64,000 nucleotides of DNA from Comamonadaceae bacterium 2PF (GCA_005502875.1 SCMV01000003.1:1-64000); one strand, 5' to 3'; counted from the stretch's first letter, positions 1 to 10,299 are shown. Notes: generated by a model not told the origin, from the letters alone. Numbers and translations are program-made.

Positions 1-105
1 AGGGGGTGGGGGGCGGCCAGGCTCATGGGTGTCTCGGCATGGGATGAACGTTGCATCCGATGCTAGACAGAGCGGCCTGCCTTCAGGCGCCAATGCCTGA
101 CGTCG

Positions 106-134
106 GCCGCCAGTTTGCGATTGAAACTGGCGGC
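106..134 (-). other. Hairpin downstream of the PEP-CTERM gene
   Basis: GCCGCCAGTTT (106-116) and AAACTGGCGGC (124-134) form a perfect 11 bp stem with a 7-base loop, 30 bases past the stop of the minus-strand PEP-CTERM gene. No T-run follows on either strand, so it is at best a 3'-end structure rather than a standard intrinsic terminator. I see no gene in positions 1-163. Confidence 0.4.
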
Positions 135-163
135 GTGGGTGGCGCCCAGCCGGGCGCCAACGC

Positions 164-658
164 TCAGCGACCGATGCGGCGGCGAGCCAACAGGCCGATC
201 AGGGCCAGGCCGGACAGCGACAGCACGAGCGCGTCGGCTTCGGGCACGGGAGACAGGGACAGGGCTGCTGCGCCTGAGTTATAGGGCGACAACAGCACCG
301 TGCCGGTGATGCTGTAGGTGCCGGCCGACAGGGTCCATTCGCCGTGGCTGAAGTTCGGGTTCAGGTAGGCGCCATCGAAGTCGTTTTGAACGTCATCGCC
401 CAGCGTCGGCAGGCTGGTCACGCCCAGCGAGGTGCCGAAGTTGAAAACCTCGAACTGATCGCCCGACAGGTAGGCGTCGGTCACGCGCAGCACGGCCGAT
501 TCGGTCAGCGTGAACGTGTAGCCTTGATCAAAAGACGAGCCAACGCCTGCGAAGAAGAACTCGTTCCACTGGCCGTTGGCGGTGATGGCGGTGGCTTGGG
601 CGGCGGTGGATGCGAGGGCGGCGATGGCAAAGGCTGCGGCCGCGAAGGTGCGCTTCAT
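164..658 (-). CDS. PEP-CTERM sorting-domain exported protein
   Basis: A 164-residue exported protein of unknown function. Residues 1-24 are a Sec signal peptide (MKRTF, Ala-rich core, AQA cleavage). The C-terminus has the PEP-CTERM tripartite signal: VPEA, a hydrophobic helix (LVLSLSGLALIGLLA) and a basic RRRIGR end. The family is processed by an exosortase and delivered to the cell surface or exopolysaccharide. The core is rich in beta-forming and Gly/Asn/Asp residues, and I do not recognise its fold. An upstream in-frame start exists, but the ATG at 658 directly begins the signal peptide and has a GGGA purine stretch before it. It is not closely related to the five-gene PEP-CTERM array at 43-48 kb. 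Confidence 0.85.
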   Translation of the reverse strand: MKRTFAAAAFAIAALASTAAQATAITANGQWNEFFFAGVGSSFDQGYTFTLTESAVLRVTDAYLSGDQFEVFNFGTSLGVTSLPTLGDDVQNDFDGAYLNPNFSHGEWTLSAGTYSITGTVLLSPYNSGAAALSLSPVPEADALVLSLSGLALIGLLARRRIGR

Positions 659-848
659 GGGTGTCCCTGTTTGGATGAATGGATGAGCTTTGATTTTGCC
701 CAATCGCGCCGAGCGCGTCACCCCCGTGTTTGGGAGTGAGGCAGTCCTGACCCGCAGCTCAGCCCGCGTGTTTTTCCTTGCGCAGCTCGATGGCCGCGGC
801 CGGGTTGGCCCCGACGTGGCGTGCGGGCCCTGCGCTTACACTTTGTCA

Positions 849-1238
849 ATGCCTCGCCTTTGCGTGACGTCCCCTTGGCGCTTCATCCTGTTGACCGTGC
901 TGCTGGTTGCGGCGCTGGCGCCAGCTTGTCTGCGCGTGCTCTCGGTGGCCCACGCTGCACGCTGGATGGGGGCTTGCCTGCCCAGTCAGGGTGCGCAGGC
1001 CGGTTCGGTTCGCATCGGGTTGCAGGCCCACAAACAGGCGCCTGCGGTGCATCACGGCGGTGCCTGCGAGGCTTGTGGCGTTTGCCCAGGGCTGGGCGAT
1101 GTGCCTGGGGGTGCCGCCCATGGGGTCGTGCACGCATTGGCGCAGGTCCAACACCAGGTGCCCATGGGCGGCGCCTCGGTCGTTGCATCGGTGGCGGTGG
1201 GCGATGTCGCCCTCGCGCGCGGTCCGCCGCTGGCCTGA
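849..1238 (+). CDS. DUF2946 small protein, candidate copper-responsive upstream ORF
   Basis: A 129-residue protein with a hydrophobic N-terminal segment (about residues 11-29), a Cys-containing stretch WMGACLP at 39-45, a cysteine cluster CEACGVC at 73-79 and the closing ARGPPLA. This layout (N-terminal hydrophobic helix, mid-protein CxxC-type motif, Pro-Leu-Ala end) matches the DUF2946 family as I know it. From memory, a DUF2946 frame (CruR) ahead of the TonB receptor bfrG in Bordetella acts as a copper-sensing upstream ORF. Here too the next gene is a TonB receptor, 124 bases on. A role in metal sensing is inference; it could also be a small membrane-bound copper protein. The start at 849 is the first ATG that gives the hydrophobic N-terminus. 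Confidence 0.68.
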   Translation: MPRLCVTSPWRFILLTVLLVAALAPACLRVLSVAHAARWMGACLPSQGAQAGSVRIGLQAHKQAPAVHHGGACEACGVCPGLGDVPGGAAHGVVHALAQVQHQVPMGGASVVASVAVGDVALARGPPLA

Positions 1239-1291
1239 GCCTGCCAGCGCTCGCCAGCGCTCAACCGCCCTGTCAACCTGGCAGGGCAGGC
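1239..1291 (+). promoter_or_regulatory. Structured leader between the DUF2946 ORF and the TonB receptor
   Basis: Immediately after the DUF2946 stop, GCCTGCC (1239-1245) can pair with GGCAGGC (1285-1291). An alternative inner pairing is CCCTG (1268-1272) with CAGGG (1282-1286), which shares bases with the outer one. A 10-base direct repeat GCCAGCGCTC (about 1243-1262) lies inside. The overlapping pairings right after a stop codon fit a leader whose fold depends on translation of the upstream ORF. No cobalamin riboswitch motif is seen here. Confidence 0.4.
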
Positions 1292-1362
1292 CCCTCACAC
1301 GATCGTTCGGCCCCCGGCATGCGCCTGGTGTGGCCGGTCGGCCCCATCGCGCCCCACCTCCC

Positions 1363-3696
1363 ATGTCCCGATTCAACTGCTTTGCCCGCGTGCGTCACGC
1401 GGGTGCCTCGGCCAGCCCTGTCGGCCGGACCGTTTCTGCTTGCCCTGCCTCGACCCTGCCGCCTCCCGGGAGGCTCAGCGCTTGCCTGCTGCTTGGCTTG
1501 GTGCCAGCCCTGGGGCAGGCCGCGTCCGTGGCTTCGCCGCCTGAAGGGGCGGCTCCGGCGGTCGTGGTCAGCGCCAGCCGCTTCGACACCCGTGTGCAGG
1601 ACATGCCTTTGCACACCACCGTGCTCACGCGAGAGGACATCGAGCGCTCGCCGGCACAGACGCTCGATCAAGTGCTGCGGCAGGTGCCGGGTCTGCTGTT
1701 GCCAGGGGCGCCGGCCCATGTCACCGATCCCACGGGCCAGAACATCCGGTTCCGTGGCATGGACAAGAAGGTCCTCGTGCTCGTCGATGGGGTGCCGGTG
1801 CTGGACCCGTTCTACACCACGGTTCAGTGGTTCAAGCTGCCGCTGTCCAACGTCGAGCGCGTGGAGGTGGTGCGCGGCGGTGGCTCCAGCCTGTGGGGCA
1901 ACCTTGCGGTGGGCGGTGTGATCAACGTGGTCACGCGCAAGGCCACGCGCGACGAGGGCGAGGTCAGCGTCAGCCTGGGCTCTCGCCAGACCTGGCAGAC
2001 CGCGTGGCGGCAATCCTTCGTGGTCAACGAAGCCTTGAGCCTGAACGTGTCGGCCGATCGGTTTGCCACCGATGGCTACAACACGGTGCGCGAGGCGTAC
2101 CGCGGGGCGTACTGGCCAGGGCGAGGGGCCTCGTCCGCCGTGGCAGAGAACGTGCGCCTGGGAGTCGACTTGCAGCCATCGCGTGACCTGCGCGGCTTCC
2201 TGCGGCTCGGCTGGCATCGCCTCGATGAGCAGATCGGTGGCTACGAGTGGGGGCACAACGAACAGTCATCGCCCGACCTGCAGGCCGGCTTGCAGTGGCG
2301 TGTCGATCCCGACAGCCGATTGCAGGCCAGCCTGTGGGCCCAGCGCGTGCAGTTCGACAAGTTCAACGGCGCGGGCTGCTACCAGTCGGCCACCTACCGC
2401 TGCGGTGCGTCCATCACCAGCCCTGGCACCGGTGCCACCGCCGCCGAGCAAGCAGCCCCCGTCCTGCAGTACGCGAGCTCGTTCGACGACAACCGCTACC
2501 GGGAGTTCGGTGCCTCGGTCGTTCACACGCAGCGCCTGAAGTCGCTGGTGCGCGAGTGGCAATGGGGCGCAGATTTCCGTGCCATCTCGGGCGAGGATTT
2601 TCAGCAGTCGTACCGCACCCCGACGGCGGCCTTGCCTCAGGTTCTGCGCATCCAGCGCGCCAACGAAGGGGCCGGCAAGCAGGACTTCGCGGGGCTGTTC
2701 TCTCAGGTCCGGATGCGTCCGCTCGACACGCTGGAGCTCACCCTGGCCGGGCGCGTCGACCATTACCGCAGCCGCGATGGCCGGGCGCTTCAGACCAACT
2801 ACACCAACGTGGCCTCACCCGTGGTCAGCAGCGTCAGCGGCGGGCCCGTGCCCGACCTGAGCAAGACGGCGTTCAACCCCAGCTTGTCGTGGCGCCAGGA
2901 ACTCGGCACAGAGCACGCCTGGCGCGGCTCGGTCTACAAGGCCTTCCGTGCGCCGGGACTCAACAACATGTACCGCAGCTTCGGCAGCAGCAGCATCACC
3001 ATCGCCAACCCCTTGCTGGCCCCCGAAAACCTGGAGGGCAAAGAGGTCGGCTGGGACTGGCAGGATGGCGTGCGCAGCGTCGGCGTGACGCTGTTCCAGT
3101 CCGATGTGAAGGACGTGGTGGCCACCTATGGCATCACCCCGGGCGGCGCCATCCCGGCGGGCGTGCTCGCCATCTGCGGGGCGGGGTACACCGGCGTGGC
3201 CAACGCGGCCTGTCCGGGCACGGTGAGTTTCTACACCAACGGGCAGGACCAGCGCTCGCAGGGCCTGGAGCTCACCGGCAGCTGGCAGGCGTCTGAGTCC
3301 TGGTCCTTCAACGGTTTCGCCACCTGGACCCGTTCCTTCTACACCCGCACCACCACGGGCGACCCGACGCGCACCCAGCTCTCGCTGGTGCCCCGCGTGG
3401 TCGCGGGTGCCAGCGCGAGCTGGCGCATCGACGACGCCTGGCGCGTGGACGCCGACTTACGCTACAACGGCGGCATGCTCCTGAGCAACCTCACGTCCGC
3501 GTCGCGCTTGCGTCAGGGCGGCTACACCACGCTCAACCTCGGCGGCAGCTGGACGTGGCAGCCTGGCCGATCGGTCTACGCTTCGGTCGTCAACCTGAGC
3601 GACAAGGTCTACACCGATGGCAGCGCCAGCAACCCGCAAGGCGTCACGCGGGCGCTGCCGCGCACCTTCACCGTGGGCGTGAGGGCGGCCTTCTGA
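1363..3696 (+). CDS. TonB-dependent outer-membrane receptor, probably for copper
   Basis: A 777-residue TonB-dependent transporter. After an Ala-rich signal region (to about residue 45) comes a TonB-box-like AVVVSASRFD. The plug domain follows, with LDQVLRQVPGL, IRFRGMDKKVLVLVDGVPV and VERVEVVRGGGSSLWG...GGVINVVTRK. The rest is a 22-strand-type beta barrel ending in FTVGVRAAF with the terminal Phe typical of such barrels. The next gene starts inside its stop codon (TGATG). The substrate cannot be read from the sequence. Copper is inferred from the DUF2946 ORF upstream and from the Cys-rich and thioredoxin-like partners downstream; cobalamin is less likely because no B12 riboswitch is present. 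ATG 1363 is the nearest start giving a signal peptide. Confidence 0.88.
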   Translation: MSRFNCFARVRHAGASASPVGRTVSACPASTLPPPGRLSACLLLGLVPALGQAASVASPPEGAAPAVVVSASRFDTRVQDMPLHTTVLTREDIERSPAQTLDQVLRQVPGLLLPGAPAHVTDPTGQNIRFRGMDKKVLVLVDGVPVLDPFYTTVQWFKLPLSNVERVEVVRGGGSSLWGNLAVGGVINVVTRKATRDEGEVSVSLGSRQTWQTAWRQSFVVNEALSLNVSADRFATDGYNTVREAYRGAYWPGRGASSAVAENVRLGVDLQPSRDLRGFLRLGWHRLDEQIGGYEWGHNEQSSPDLQAGLQWRVDPDSRLQASLWAQRVQFDKFNGAGCYQSATYRCGASITSPGTGATAAEQAAPVLQYASSFDDNRYREFGASVVHTQRLKSLVREWQWGADFRAISGEDFQQSYRTPTAALPQVLRIQRANEGAGKQDFAGLFSQVRMRPLDTLELTLAGRVDHYRSRDGRALQTNYTNVASPVVSSVSGGPVPDLSKTAFNPSLSWRQELGTEHAWRGSVYKAFRAPGLNNMYRSFGSSSITIANPLLAPENLEGKEVGWDWQDGVRSVGVTLFQSDVKDVVATYGITPGGAIPAGVLAICGAGYTGVANAACPGTVSFYTNGQDQRSQGLELTGSWQASESWSFNGFATWTRSFYTRTTTGDPTRTQLSLVPRVVAGASASWRIDDAWRVDADLRYNGGMLLSNLTSASRLRQGGYTTLNLGGSWTWQPGRSVYASVVNLSDKVYTDGSASNPQGVTRALPRTFTVGVRAAF

Positions 3697-5090
3697 TGCG
3701 CGCGCACCTGCTGCATCACGGGTTTGCCGGCTGGCTCGGCAGGCTGGGCTGCGCCTGGCTGCTGGCGATCGGGGTGGGCGCTGCCCTGGCGCATGGGGCA
3801 CCGGAGCACGCCGGGCACGCTGCGGCGGCCAAAGGGTCGACGCCCGCGCCCGGTCCGCAACCCGCCTGCGAAGGGCCCCAGCTCGCGTGCGCCACCGCCG
3901 TGACCCCGCATGTCGACCTGAACGGTCGGCTGTGGTTGGCGTGGCAGGCGGCAGGGCAGGTGGTGGTGGGACAGCTCGACGAGCCCCAGGCCGAGCCGCG
4001 CACCTTGGCGGTGCTGGATCAGCCAGGGCGGCAACTCGATGCCGGGGCCGATGCGCGCCCGCAGATCGTGGTGGACGCGCGCGACCGCGTCGTCGTGGCT
4101 TGGTCGGTGTTCAAGGACCGGCGCTGGAACGCCGAGGTCCGCCTGTCGCGCTCAATCGATGGTGGGCGCACCTTCTCGCCGCCGGTGCTGCTCAGCGATG
4201 ACCCGCACAGCCAGCGCTTTCCCTTGCTGATGCGCGACGGACAGCGAGGTGTGCTCGCCGCCTGGCTCGACAAGCGTCCGGCAGACGTGGGTGCGTCGCG
4301 CGAGCCTGGTGACGTGGGCAAACCGACCGGAGCGGCCCCAGGCGCCCGGGTGGCGTTTGCGCGCTCTGCCGATGGGGGCCAGAGCTGGTCGGTCGTGGGT
4401 TTCGGTCCGGGGCGCAGTTGTGAATGCTGTCGCCTCGCGGGCGCAGTGGGTGACGACGGCGAAGCCGCTTTGCTGCACCGGGCGATCTTCCCTGGCAGCG
4501 AACGCGACCACGCCCTGTTGCGCCTGCCGCCCGACACCCCGGTGCCTGTGCTGCAACGCGTGGCCCAGGATCGCTGGGCGCTGGAAGGCTGCCCACACCA
4601 TGGTCCCGCTTTGGCCCGCGACGCGCAGGGCCGAACCTGGGCGGCCTGGTTCACGCAGGGGCAAGTCCGACAAGGCCTGTTCCTGGCCCAAAGCGCTCGC
4701 CCTGGCGCCCCGTTCTCTGAGCCCGTGGCCATTGGCGACGCAGCGCGCCAACCCGGCCGCCCGCAGTTGCTGGCGGACGCCGGCTCGCTGTGGCTGGCCT
4801 GGAAAACCTTCGATGGGCAGGCGGTCGAGGTGCGTTGGCGGCGCACCGACGATGGTGGTCGGACCTGGAGCCCCGATCAGGTCGCTGCGCGCACCGACGG
4901 CCCTTCTGATCACCCGCAGTTGCTGCGCTGGCGCGGCGCCACCTGGTTGGCCTGGATGACCCGAGATCGGGGCTGGCGCTTGCTGCGGCTGTCTGGTGCA
5001 CCTCAGCCGCAGGCACCTGCCTCCAGCAGCCCTGCAGAGGCTTTGCCACCGGCCTCAGGTGCCCCGGGTGTCACCGGGGGCGCGCGATGA
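3696..5090 (+). CDS. Exported Asp-box (sialidase-fold) protein with a CxCC motif
   Basis: A 464-residue exported protein with a signal peptide (about 1-34) and then a short His-rich stretch (HGAPEHAGHA). Three Asp-box repeats, SIDGGRTF (153-160), SADGGQSW (224-231) and TDDGGRTW (384-391), point to a six-bladed sialidase-type propeller. I see no complete sialidase active-site set, so glycosidase activity is not claimed. The distinctive element is RSCECCRL, with C242, C244 and C245, which looks like a metal or thiol-exchange site. It overlaps the receptor gene by one base and the TlpA-like gene by four, so the three are translationally coupled. A periplasmic copper-handling role is inference from this context. 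Confidence 0.75.
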   Translation: MRAHLLHHGFAGWLGRLGCAWLLAIGVGAALAHGAPEHAGHAAAAKGSTPAPGPQPACEGPQLACATAVTPHVDLNGRLWLAWQAAGQVVVGQLDEPQAEPRTLAVLDQPGRQLDAGADARPQIVVDARDRVVVAWSVFKDRRWNAEVRLSRSIDGGRTFSPPVLLSDDPHSQRFPLLMRDGQRGVLAAWLDKRPADVGASREPGDVGKPTGAAPGARVAFARSADGGQSWSVVGFGPGRSCECCRLAGAVGDDGEAALLHRAIFPGSERDHALLRLPPDTPVPVLQRVAQDRWALEGCPHHGPALARDAQGRTWAAWFTQGQVRQGLFLAQSARPGAPFSEPVAIGDAARQPGRPQLLADAGSLWLAWKTFDGQAVEVRWRRTDDGGRTWSPDQVAARTDGPSDHPQLLRWRGATWLAWMTRDRGWRLLRLSGAPQPQAPASSSPAEALPPASGAPGVTGGAR

Positions 5091-5623
5091 ACCGGCGCGA
5101 AGCCCTGTTTGCTTTGGGCGCCGTGGGGGCGCTGGGGGGAGGCGGCCTGTCTTCGCCCGCATCGTGGGCCGCTGGCGCGAAGCGGGCCAAGGCTGTCGCC
5201 ACCCCGGGTGCGCAAAAGCTGGACCTGGCGCAGGCGCGAGCGCTCCATGCCCGCTGGGCGGGGCGGCCGTTCGTGCTGCACGCCTGGGGCCTGCACTGCC
5301 CCGCCTGCGTGAAGGGTTTGCCGGGCTGGCGTGACACCCTCGCCACCACGCCTGAGCTGCCCTTGCTGCTGCTCCAGGTTGACGCGGTGCCCGACCCGGT
5401 GGTGGCCACGGTGGAGCGTTTGCAGCAGGTGGGTCTGGCCGCGCGCGAAAGCTGGACCGTGGTGGACGAACTCGACGAGTTCACCCGTCACGCCCTCGAT
5501 CCGCAGTGGCTGGGTGAAACCCCCTTCACGCTGCTGAGCGCTCCGGGCGGGCGCGTGGAACGCGTGCGCGGCCCGGTCTCTCGCGAGGAGGTGCTGGCCT
5601 GGTGGCGCCGCAGCCAGGGCTGA
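5087..5623 (+). CDS. TlpA/thioredoxin-like periplasmic protein
   Basis: A 178-residue thioredoxin-fold protein with an N-terminal export signal that carries a twin arginine (MNRREAL, then a Gly/Ala-rich core), so Sec or Tat export is possible. The active site is WGLHCPAC, with C71 and C74 as the redox pair, and the cis-Pro region is ETPFTLL. TlpA-like proteins reduce disulfides or keep metal-binding cysteines reduced in the periplasm. Its start overlaps the previous stop (ATGA), so it is probably made with the Asp-box protein, whose CxCC cysteines are a plausible client. Last gene of this operon; gatB converges on it 21 bases later. Confidence 0.8.
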   Translation: MNRREALFALGAVGALGGGGLSSPASWAAGAKRAKAVATPGAQKLDLAQARALHARWAGRPFVLHAWGLHCPACVKGLPGWRDTLATTPELPLLLLQVDAVPDPVVATVERLQQVGLAARESWTVVDELDEFTRHALDPQWLGETPFTLLSAPGGRVERVRGPVSREEVLAWWRRSQG

Positions 5624-5644
5624 GGCGCACACCTGGCCGGGGCG

Positions 5645-7123
5645 TCAGCCCGCGAGCTTCTTCTTGAGCAGCTCGTTGACCGTGGCCGGGTTGGCCTTGC
5701 CCTTTGTGGCTTTCATGGCCTGACCCACCAGCGCGTTGAAGGCCTTCTCCTTGCCGGCTCGGAACTCTTCGACCGACTTGGCGTTGGCCGCCAGGATGTC
5801 GTCGAGGATCTTTTCCAGCTCGCCGGTGTCGCTCATTTGCTTGAGGCTCTTGGCTTCGATCAGCGAATCGATGCGAGCGAGGTCTTCGCCTTGGCCTTCG
5901 CCGCCCCACAGCGCGTCGAAAACCTGCTTGGCGCCATTGTTCGAGATGGTGCCGTCACCGATGCGCGAGATCATCGCGGCCAGCAGCTCGGGCGTCACCG
6001 GCGATTGCTCGATGGTCTGCTCGGCGGCATTCAGGCGGCGAGAGACCTCGCCCATCAGCCAGTTCGACACCAGCTTGGGCTGCTTGCAGGCCTTCGCTGC
6101 GGCCTCGAAGAAGGCGCCGAAGGCCTTCGACTGCGTCATCATCGTCGCGTCGTAGGCAGGCAGGCCATAGTCGGCCACGAAGCGCTCGGCCATCGCACGC
6201 GGCAGCTCGGGCATCTCGGCGCGCACGCGCTCCACCCACTCCGGCGCGATCACCAGCGGCGGCAGGTCGGGGTCGGGGAAGTAGCGGTAGTCGTGCGCGT
6301 CTTCCTTGGTGCGCATGGCGCGCGTCTCGCCCGTGTCCGGGTTGAACAGCACCGTGGCCTGCTGGATCGCGTAGCCGTCCTCGATCTGGTCGATCTGCCA
6401 GTTGATCTCGTAGTCGGTGGCCTGGACGATGTGCTTGAAGCTGTTGAGGTTCTTGATCTCGCGGCGCGTGCCCAGCGGCGCGCCGGGCTTGCGCACCGAC
6501 ACGTTCACGTCGCAGCGGAACGAGCCTTCCTGCATGTTGCCGTCGCAGATGCCCAGCCACACCACCAGCGTGTGCAGCGCGCGCGCGTACTCGGCGGCCT
6601 CGGCGCTGCAGCGCAGGTCGGGCTCGGTCACGATCTCGATCAGCGGCGTGCCCGCGCGGTTGAGGTCGATGCCCGATGACTTCTCGCCGTTGAAGCCGAT
6701 GAAGTCGTCGTGCAGCGACTTGCCTGCGTCTTCTTCGAGGTGGGCGCGCACCAGGCGCACGGTGTGCGGCGTGTCGCCCACGAAGAAGCTGACCGAGCCG
6801 CCCTGCACGACGGGGATCTCGTACTGGCTGATCTGATAGCCCTTGGGCAGGTCGGGGTAGAAGTAGTTCTTGCGCGCGAAGATCGAGCGCGGCGCAATGG
6901 TCGAGCCCACCGACAGGCCGAAGGCGATGGCGCGTTCGACCGCGCCCTTGTTCATCACCGGCAGCGAGCCGGGCAGGGCCATGTCAACGGGGCAGGCCTG
7001 GGTGTTGGGCTCGGCGCCGAACTGGGTCGAGGCGCCCGAGAAGATCTTCGACTGCGTCGAGAGCTGGACGTGGGTTTCGATGCCGATGACGACCTCGTAA
7101 CCCCGAACGTGTTTGGAACTCAT
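5645..7123 (-). CDS. gatB: Aspartyl/glutamyl-tRNA(Asn/Gln) amidotransferase subunit B
   Basis: A 492-residue GatB that binds misacylated Glu-tRNA(Gln) or Asp-tRNA(Asn) and phosphorylates the acyl group before amidation by GatA. Family marks are [13 protein letters not shown] at the start, [31 protein letters not shown]-like sequence (here [17 protein letters not shown]), [17 protein letters not shown] and the C-terminal YqeY-like helical tail. The start at 7123 gives [11 protein letters not shown]; the open frame extends further upstream but into the gatA 3' region without family similarity. It is the last gene of gatC-gatA-gatB. Confidence 0.97.
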   Translation of the reverse strand: MSSKHVRGYEVVIGIETHVQLSTQSKIFSGASTQFGAEPNTQACPVDMALPGSLPVMNKGAVERAIAFGLSVGSTIAPRSIFARKNYFYPDLPKGYQISQYEIPVVQGGSVSFFVGDTPHTVRLVRAHLEEDAGKSLHDDFIGFNGEKSSGIDLNRAGTPLIEIVTEPDLRCSAEAAEYARALHTLVVWLGICDGNMQEGSFRCDVNVSVRKPGAPLGTRREIKNLNSFKHIVQATDYEINWQIDQIEDGYAIQQATVLFNPDTGETRAMRTKEDAHDYRYFPDPDLPPLVIAPEWVERVRAEMPELPRAMAERFVADYGLPAYDATMMTQSKAFGAFFEAAAKACKQPKLVSNWLMGEVSRRLNAAEQTIEQSPVTPELLAAMISRIGDGTISNNGAKQVFDALWGGEGQGEDLARIDSLIEAKSLKQMSDTGELEKILDDILAANAKSVEEFRAGKEKAFNALVGQAMKATKGKANPATVNELLKKKLAG

Positions 7124-7154
7124 GGTGTGTGTCTCGTTGGGCTGCTGGCCTGGA

Positions 7155-8648
7155 TCAAGCCAGGGCCGTGGGCTTGCGCGCGTGCCAGTCGGTGGCCTGC
7201 TGGAAGGCGTGCGCGGTGTGCAGCAGCTGCGCCTCTTGCCAGTAGTTGCCCACCAGCTGCAGGCCCACGGGCAAGCCTTGTTCGCCAAAGCCGGCGGGCA
7301 CGCTCATGCCGGGCAGGCCGGCCAGCGAAGCGGGCAGCGTGAAGATGTCTGCCAGGTACTCCTGCACCGGGTCGGTCGACGAGCCGATGGGGCGCGCGAC
7401 CGTCGGCGAGACAGGGCCAGCGATCACGTCGCAATCCTTGAAAGCGGCCTGGAAGTCGTCGGCGATCATGCGGCGCAGCTTTTGCGCCTGCAGGTAGTAG
7501 GCGTCGTAGTAGCCGTGCGAGAGCACGTAGGCGCCGATCATGATGCGGCGCTTGACCTCGGGCCCGAACCCTTCGGCTCGGGTCTTGCGGTACATGTCGT
7601 TCAAGTCGCTGTACTTGGCTGCGCGGTGGCCGAACTTGACGCCGTCGAAGCGGCTGAGGTTGGACGAGGCTTCGGCCGGCGCGATGATGTAGTAGACCGG
7701 GATGGACAGCTCGGTGCGCGGCAGGCTGACGTCGACCAGCGTGGCGCCGAGTTGCTCGAGCTGCTGGAGCGCAGCGCGCGTGGCGGCCAGCACGTCGGCG
7801 CTCACGCCTTCGCCGAAGAACTCTTTGGGCACGCCCACGCGCAAGCCCAGCAGGGGCTTGTCAGCGGTGGCGCCGGGGCGCGGCGTGCTCAGCGCGGCCA
7901 CGAAGTCGGGCACGCTCTGCTGGGCGCTGGTGGCGTCGCGTTCGTCGAAGCCGCTCATGGCCTGCAGCAGCAGGGCGCAGTCTTCGGCGGTGCGGGCCAT
8001 GGGGCCGGCCTGGTCGAGCGACGATGCGAACGCGATCATGCCGTAGCGCGAGCAGCGGCCGTACGTCGGCTTGATGCCGGTGATGCCGGTCAGCGCAGCC
8101 GGTTGGCGGATCGAGCCGCCGGTGTCCGAGCCTGTGGCGCCGGCCACGAGGCGGCCCGAAACCGCCACGGCCGAGCCACCCGACGAGCCGCCTGCGATCT
8201 GCTCGAGCATCCAGGGGTTGCGGGCCACGCCGTAGGCCGAGTTCTCGGTGGCGCCGCCCATGGCGAACTCGTCGCAGTTGACCTTGCCCACGGTCACCGT
8301 GCCGGCGGCCTTGAGCTTGGCCACGATGGTGGCGTCGAACGGGCTTTGATAGCCCTTGAGCATCTTGGAGGCGGCCGTGGTGGGCAGGCCTTGCGTCACG
8401 AAGATGTCCTTGTGCGCGATGGGCACGCCGTCCAGCGGGCCCAGGGCCTGGCCAGCGGCGCGGCGAGCGTCGGCGGCGGCGGCTTGGGCCAGGGCGCCTT
8501 CGGCGTCCACGTGCAGGAAGGCGCCCAGGTTGGTGTGCGCGGCGATGCGCGCCAGCACGTGCTGGGTCAGGGCCACGGAGGTGGTCTGGCCAGCGGCCAG
8601 GGCCTGGCTCTGCTGGGCCAGGGTCAGGTCATGCAGTGCTGCGCTCAT
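7155..8648 (-). CDS. gatA: Aspartyl/glutamyl-tRNA(Asn/Gln) amidotransferase subunit A
   Basis: A 497-residue amidase-signature enzyme that frees ammonia from glutamine for transfer to the tRNA-bound acyl group. The Ser-cisSer-Lys triad is visible: K80 in IAHKDIF, S155 in GGSSGGS (153-159) and the nucleophile S179 in GSDTGGS (173-179). The length is normal. The start overlaps the gatC stop (ATGA at 8645-8648), showing translational coupling. Together with gatB and gatC it forms the transamidosome core, which implies the organism lacks direct charging for Gln or Asn, or both. Confidence 0.97.
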   Translation of the reverse strand: MSAALHDLTLAQQSQALAAGQTTSVALTQHVLARIAAHTNLGAFLHVDAEGALAQAAAADARRAAGQALGPLDGVPIAHKDIFVTQGLPTTAASKMLKGYQSPFDATIVAKLKAAGTVTVGKVNCDEFAMGGATENSAYGVARNPWMLEQIAGGSSGGSAVAVSGRLVAGATGSDTGGSIRQPAALTGITGIKPTYGRCSRYGMIAFASSLDQAGPMARTAEDCALLLQAMSGFDERDATSAQQSVPDFVAALSTPRPGATADKPLLGLRVGVPKEFFGEGVSADVLAATRAALQQLEQLGATLVDVSLPRTELSIPVYYIIAPAEASSNLSRFDGVKFGHRAAKYSDLNDMYRKTRAEGFGPEVKRRIMIGAYVLSHGYYDAYYLQAQKLRRMIADDFQAAFKDCDVIAGPVSPTVARPIGSSTDPVQEYLADIFTLPASLAGLPGMSVPAGFGEQGLPVGLQLVGNYWQEAQLLHTAHAFQQATDWHARKPTALA

Positions 8649-8944
8649 TCGATCACCTTGGGCACCAGGAACAGGCCTTCGTCGCGGGCCGGGGCGTTGG
8701 CCATGTTGGCCTCGCGCTGGTTGGTCTCGGTGACGGCGTCCTCGCGCAGGCGCAGGGTCACGTCTTCGATGGCCGACAGCGGGGTGTAGAGCGGCTCGAC
8801 CCCGGAGGTGTCGACGGCGCGCATCTTCTCGACGATGTCGAAGAACTCGTTCAGTTGGGTCAGCATCGCGGCCGCCTCGTCGTCGCGCAATTCGAGGCGC
8901 GCCAGTTGGGCGATGCGGCCGACGTCGTCAGAGGTCAGGGCCAT
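8645..8944 (-). CDS. gatC: Aspartyl/glutamyl-tRNA(Asn/Gln) amidotransferase subunit C
   Basis: A 99-residue GatC that wraps around GatA and stabilises the GatAB complex. Typical features are the [13 protein letters not shown] start, the [23 protein letters not shown] core and the [12 protein letters not shown] end. First gene of gatCAB. A good promoter (9005-9032) lies about 60 bases upstream on the same strand. Confidence 0.96.
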   Translation of the reverse strand: MALTSDDVGRIAQLARLELRDDEAAAMLTQLNEFFDIVEKMRAVDTSGVEPLYTPLSAIEDVTLRLREDAVTETNQREANMANAPARDEGLFLVPKVIE

Positions 8945-9004
8945 GGTGTGTTTCGGGGGCGTAAACAGGTCTGGCGCAGCCCGGAATGGGCCGGCCCTTC
9001 GGGT

Positions 9005-9032
9005 ATTATCCTAGGTTATCCACAAGTGTCAG
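9005..9032 (-). promoter_or_regulatory. Sigma-70-type promoter of gatCAB
   Basis: Read on the minus strand: -35 CTGACA (9027-9032), a 16-base spacer and -10 GATAAT (9005-9010). Each hexamer matches the consensus at five of six bases. Transcription would start near 8998, about 55 bases before gatC. The 270-base gap between gatC and mreB must also hold the mreB promoter on the plus strand; I see no convincing -10/-35 pair for it. Confidence 0.6.
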
Positions 9033-9160
9033 TGGCCAAGGCGGCCGTTCCCGGGTTGAAGGGGGCGTTTCGCAGGGGCGCCACGCACCGACCGATACCC
9101 GTCACCGAACACCACAAGGCCTGCGGGCCGGTGGGCTGGCATGAGGGCCGAGCCGCGTGA

Positions 9161-10258
<1,098 letters not shown>

Positions 10259-10285
10259 GCCCCCTTGGCGCAGTCGGTGGTTGCG

Positions 10286-10299
10286 TGCAGCATGCTGCA
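10286..10299. repeat. 14-base perfect palindrome between mreB and mreC
   Basis: TGCAGCATGCTGCA is a perfect palindrome inside the 81-base mreB-mreC gap, with no T-run after it. It could be an RNA hairpin that sets the mreB to mreC ratio by processing or attenuation, or a protein site. Function is inference. Confidence 0.4.

Noticed and set aside
106-134. Intrinsic terminator for the first PEP-CTERM gene
   Set aside because: The 11 bp stem is perfect but no T-run follows on the minus strand, so it is listed only as a hairpin.
1239-1362. Cobalamin riboswitch before the TonB receptor
   Set aside because: No B12-box-like GCCACTG and the spacer is too short for the full element, so BtuB was not called.
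3696-5090. True sialidase
   Set aside because: Asp boxes only show the fold; no convincing catalytic Arg triad or Tyr/Glu pair was seen, and no sialic acid genes are near.
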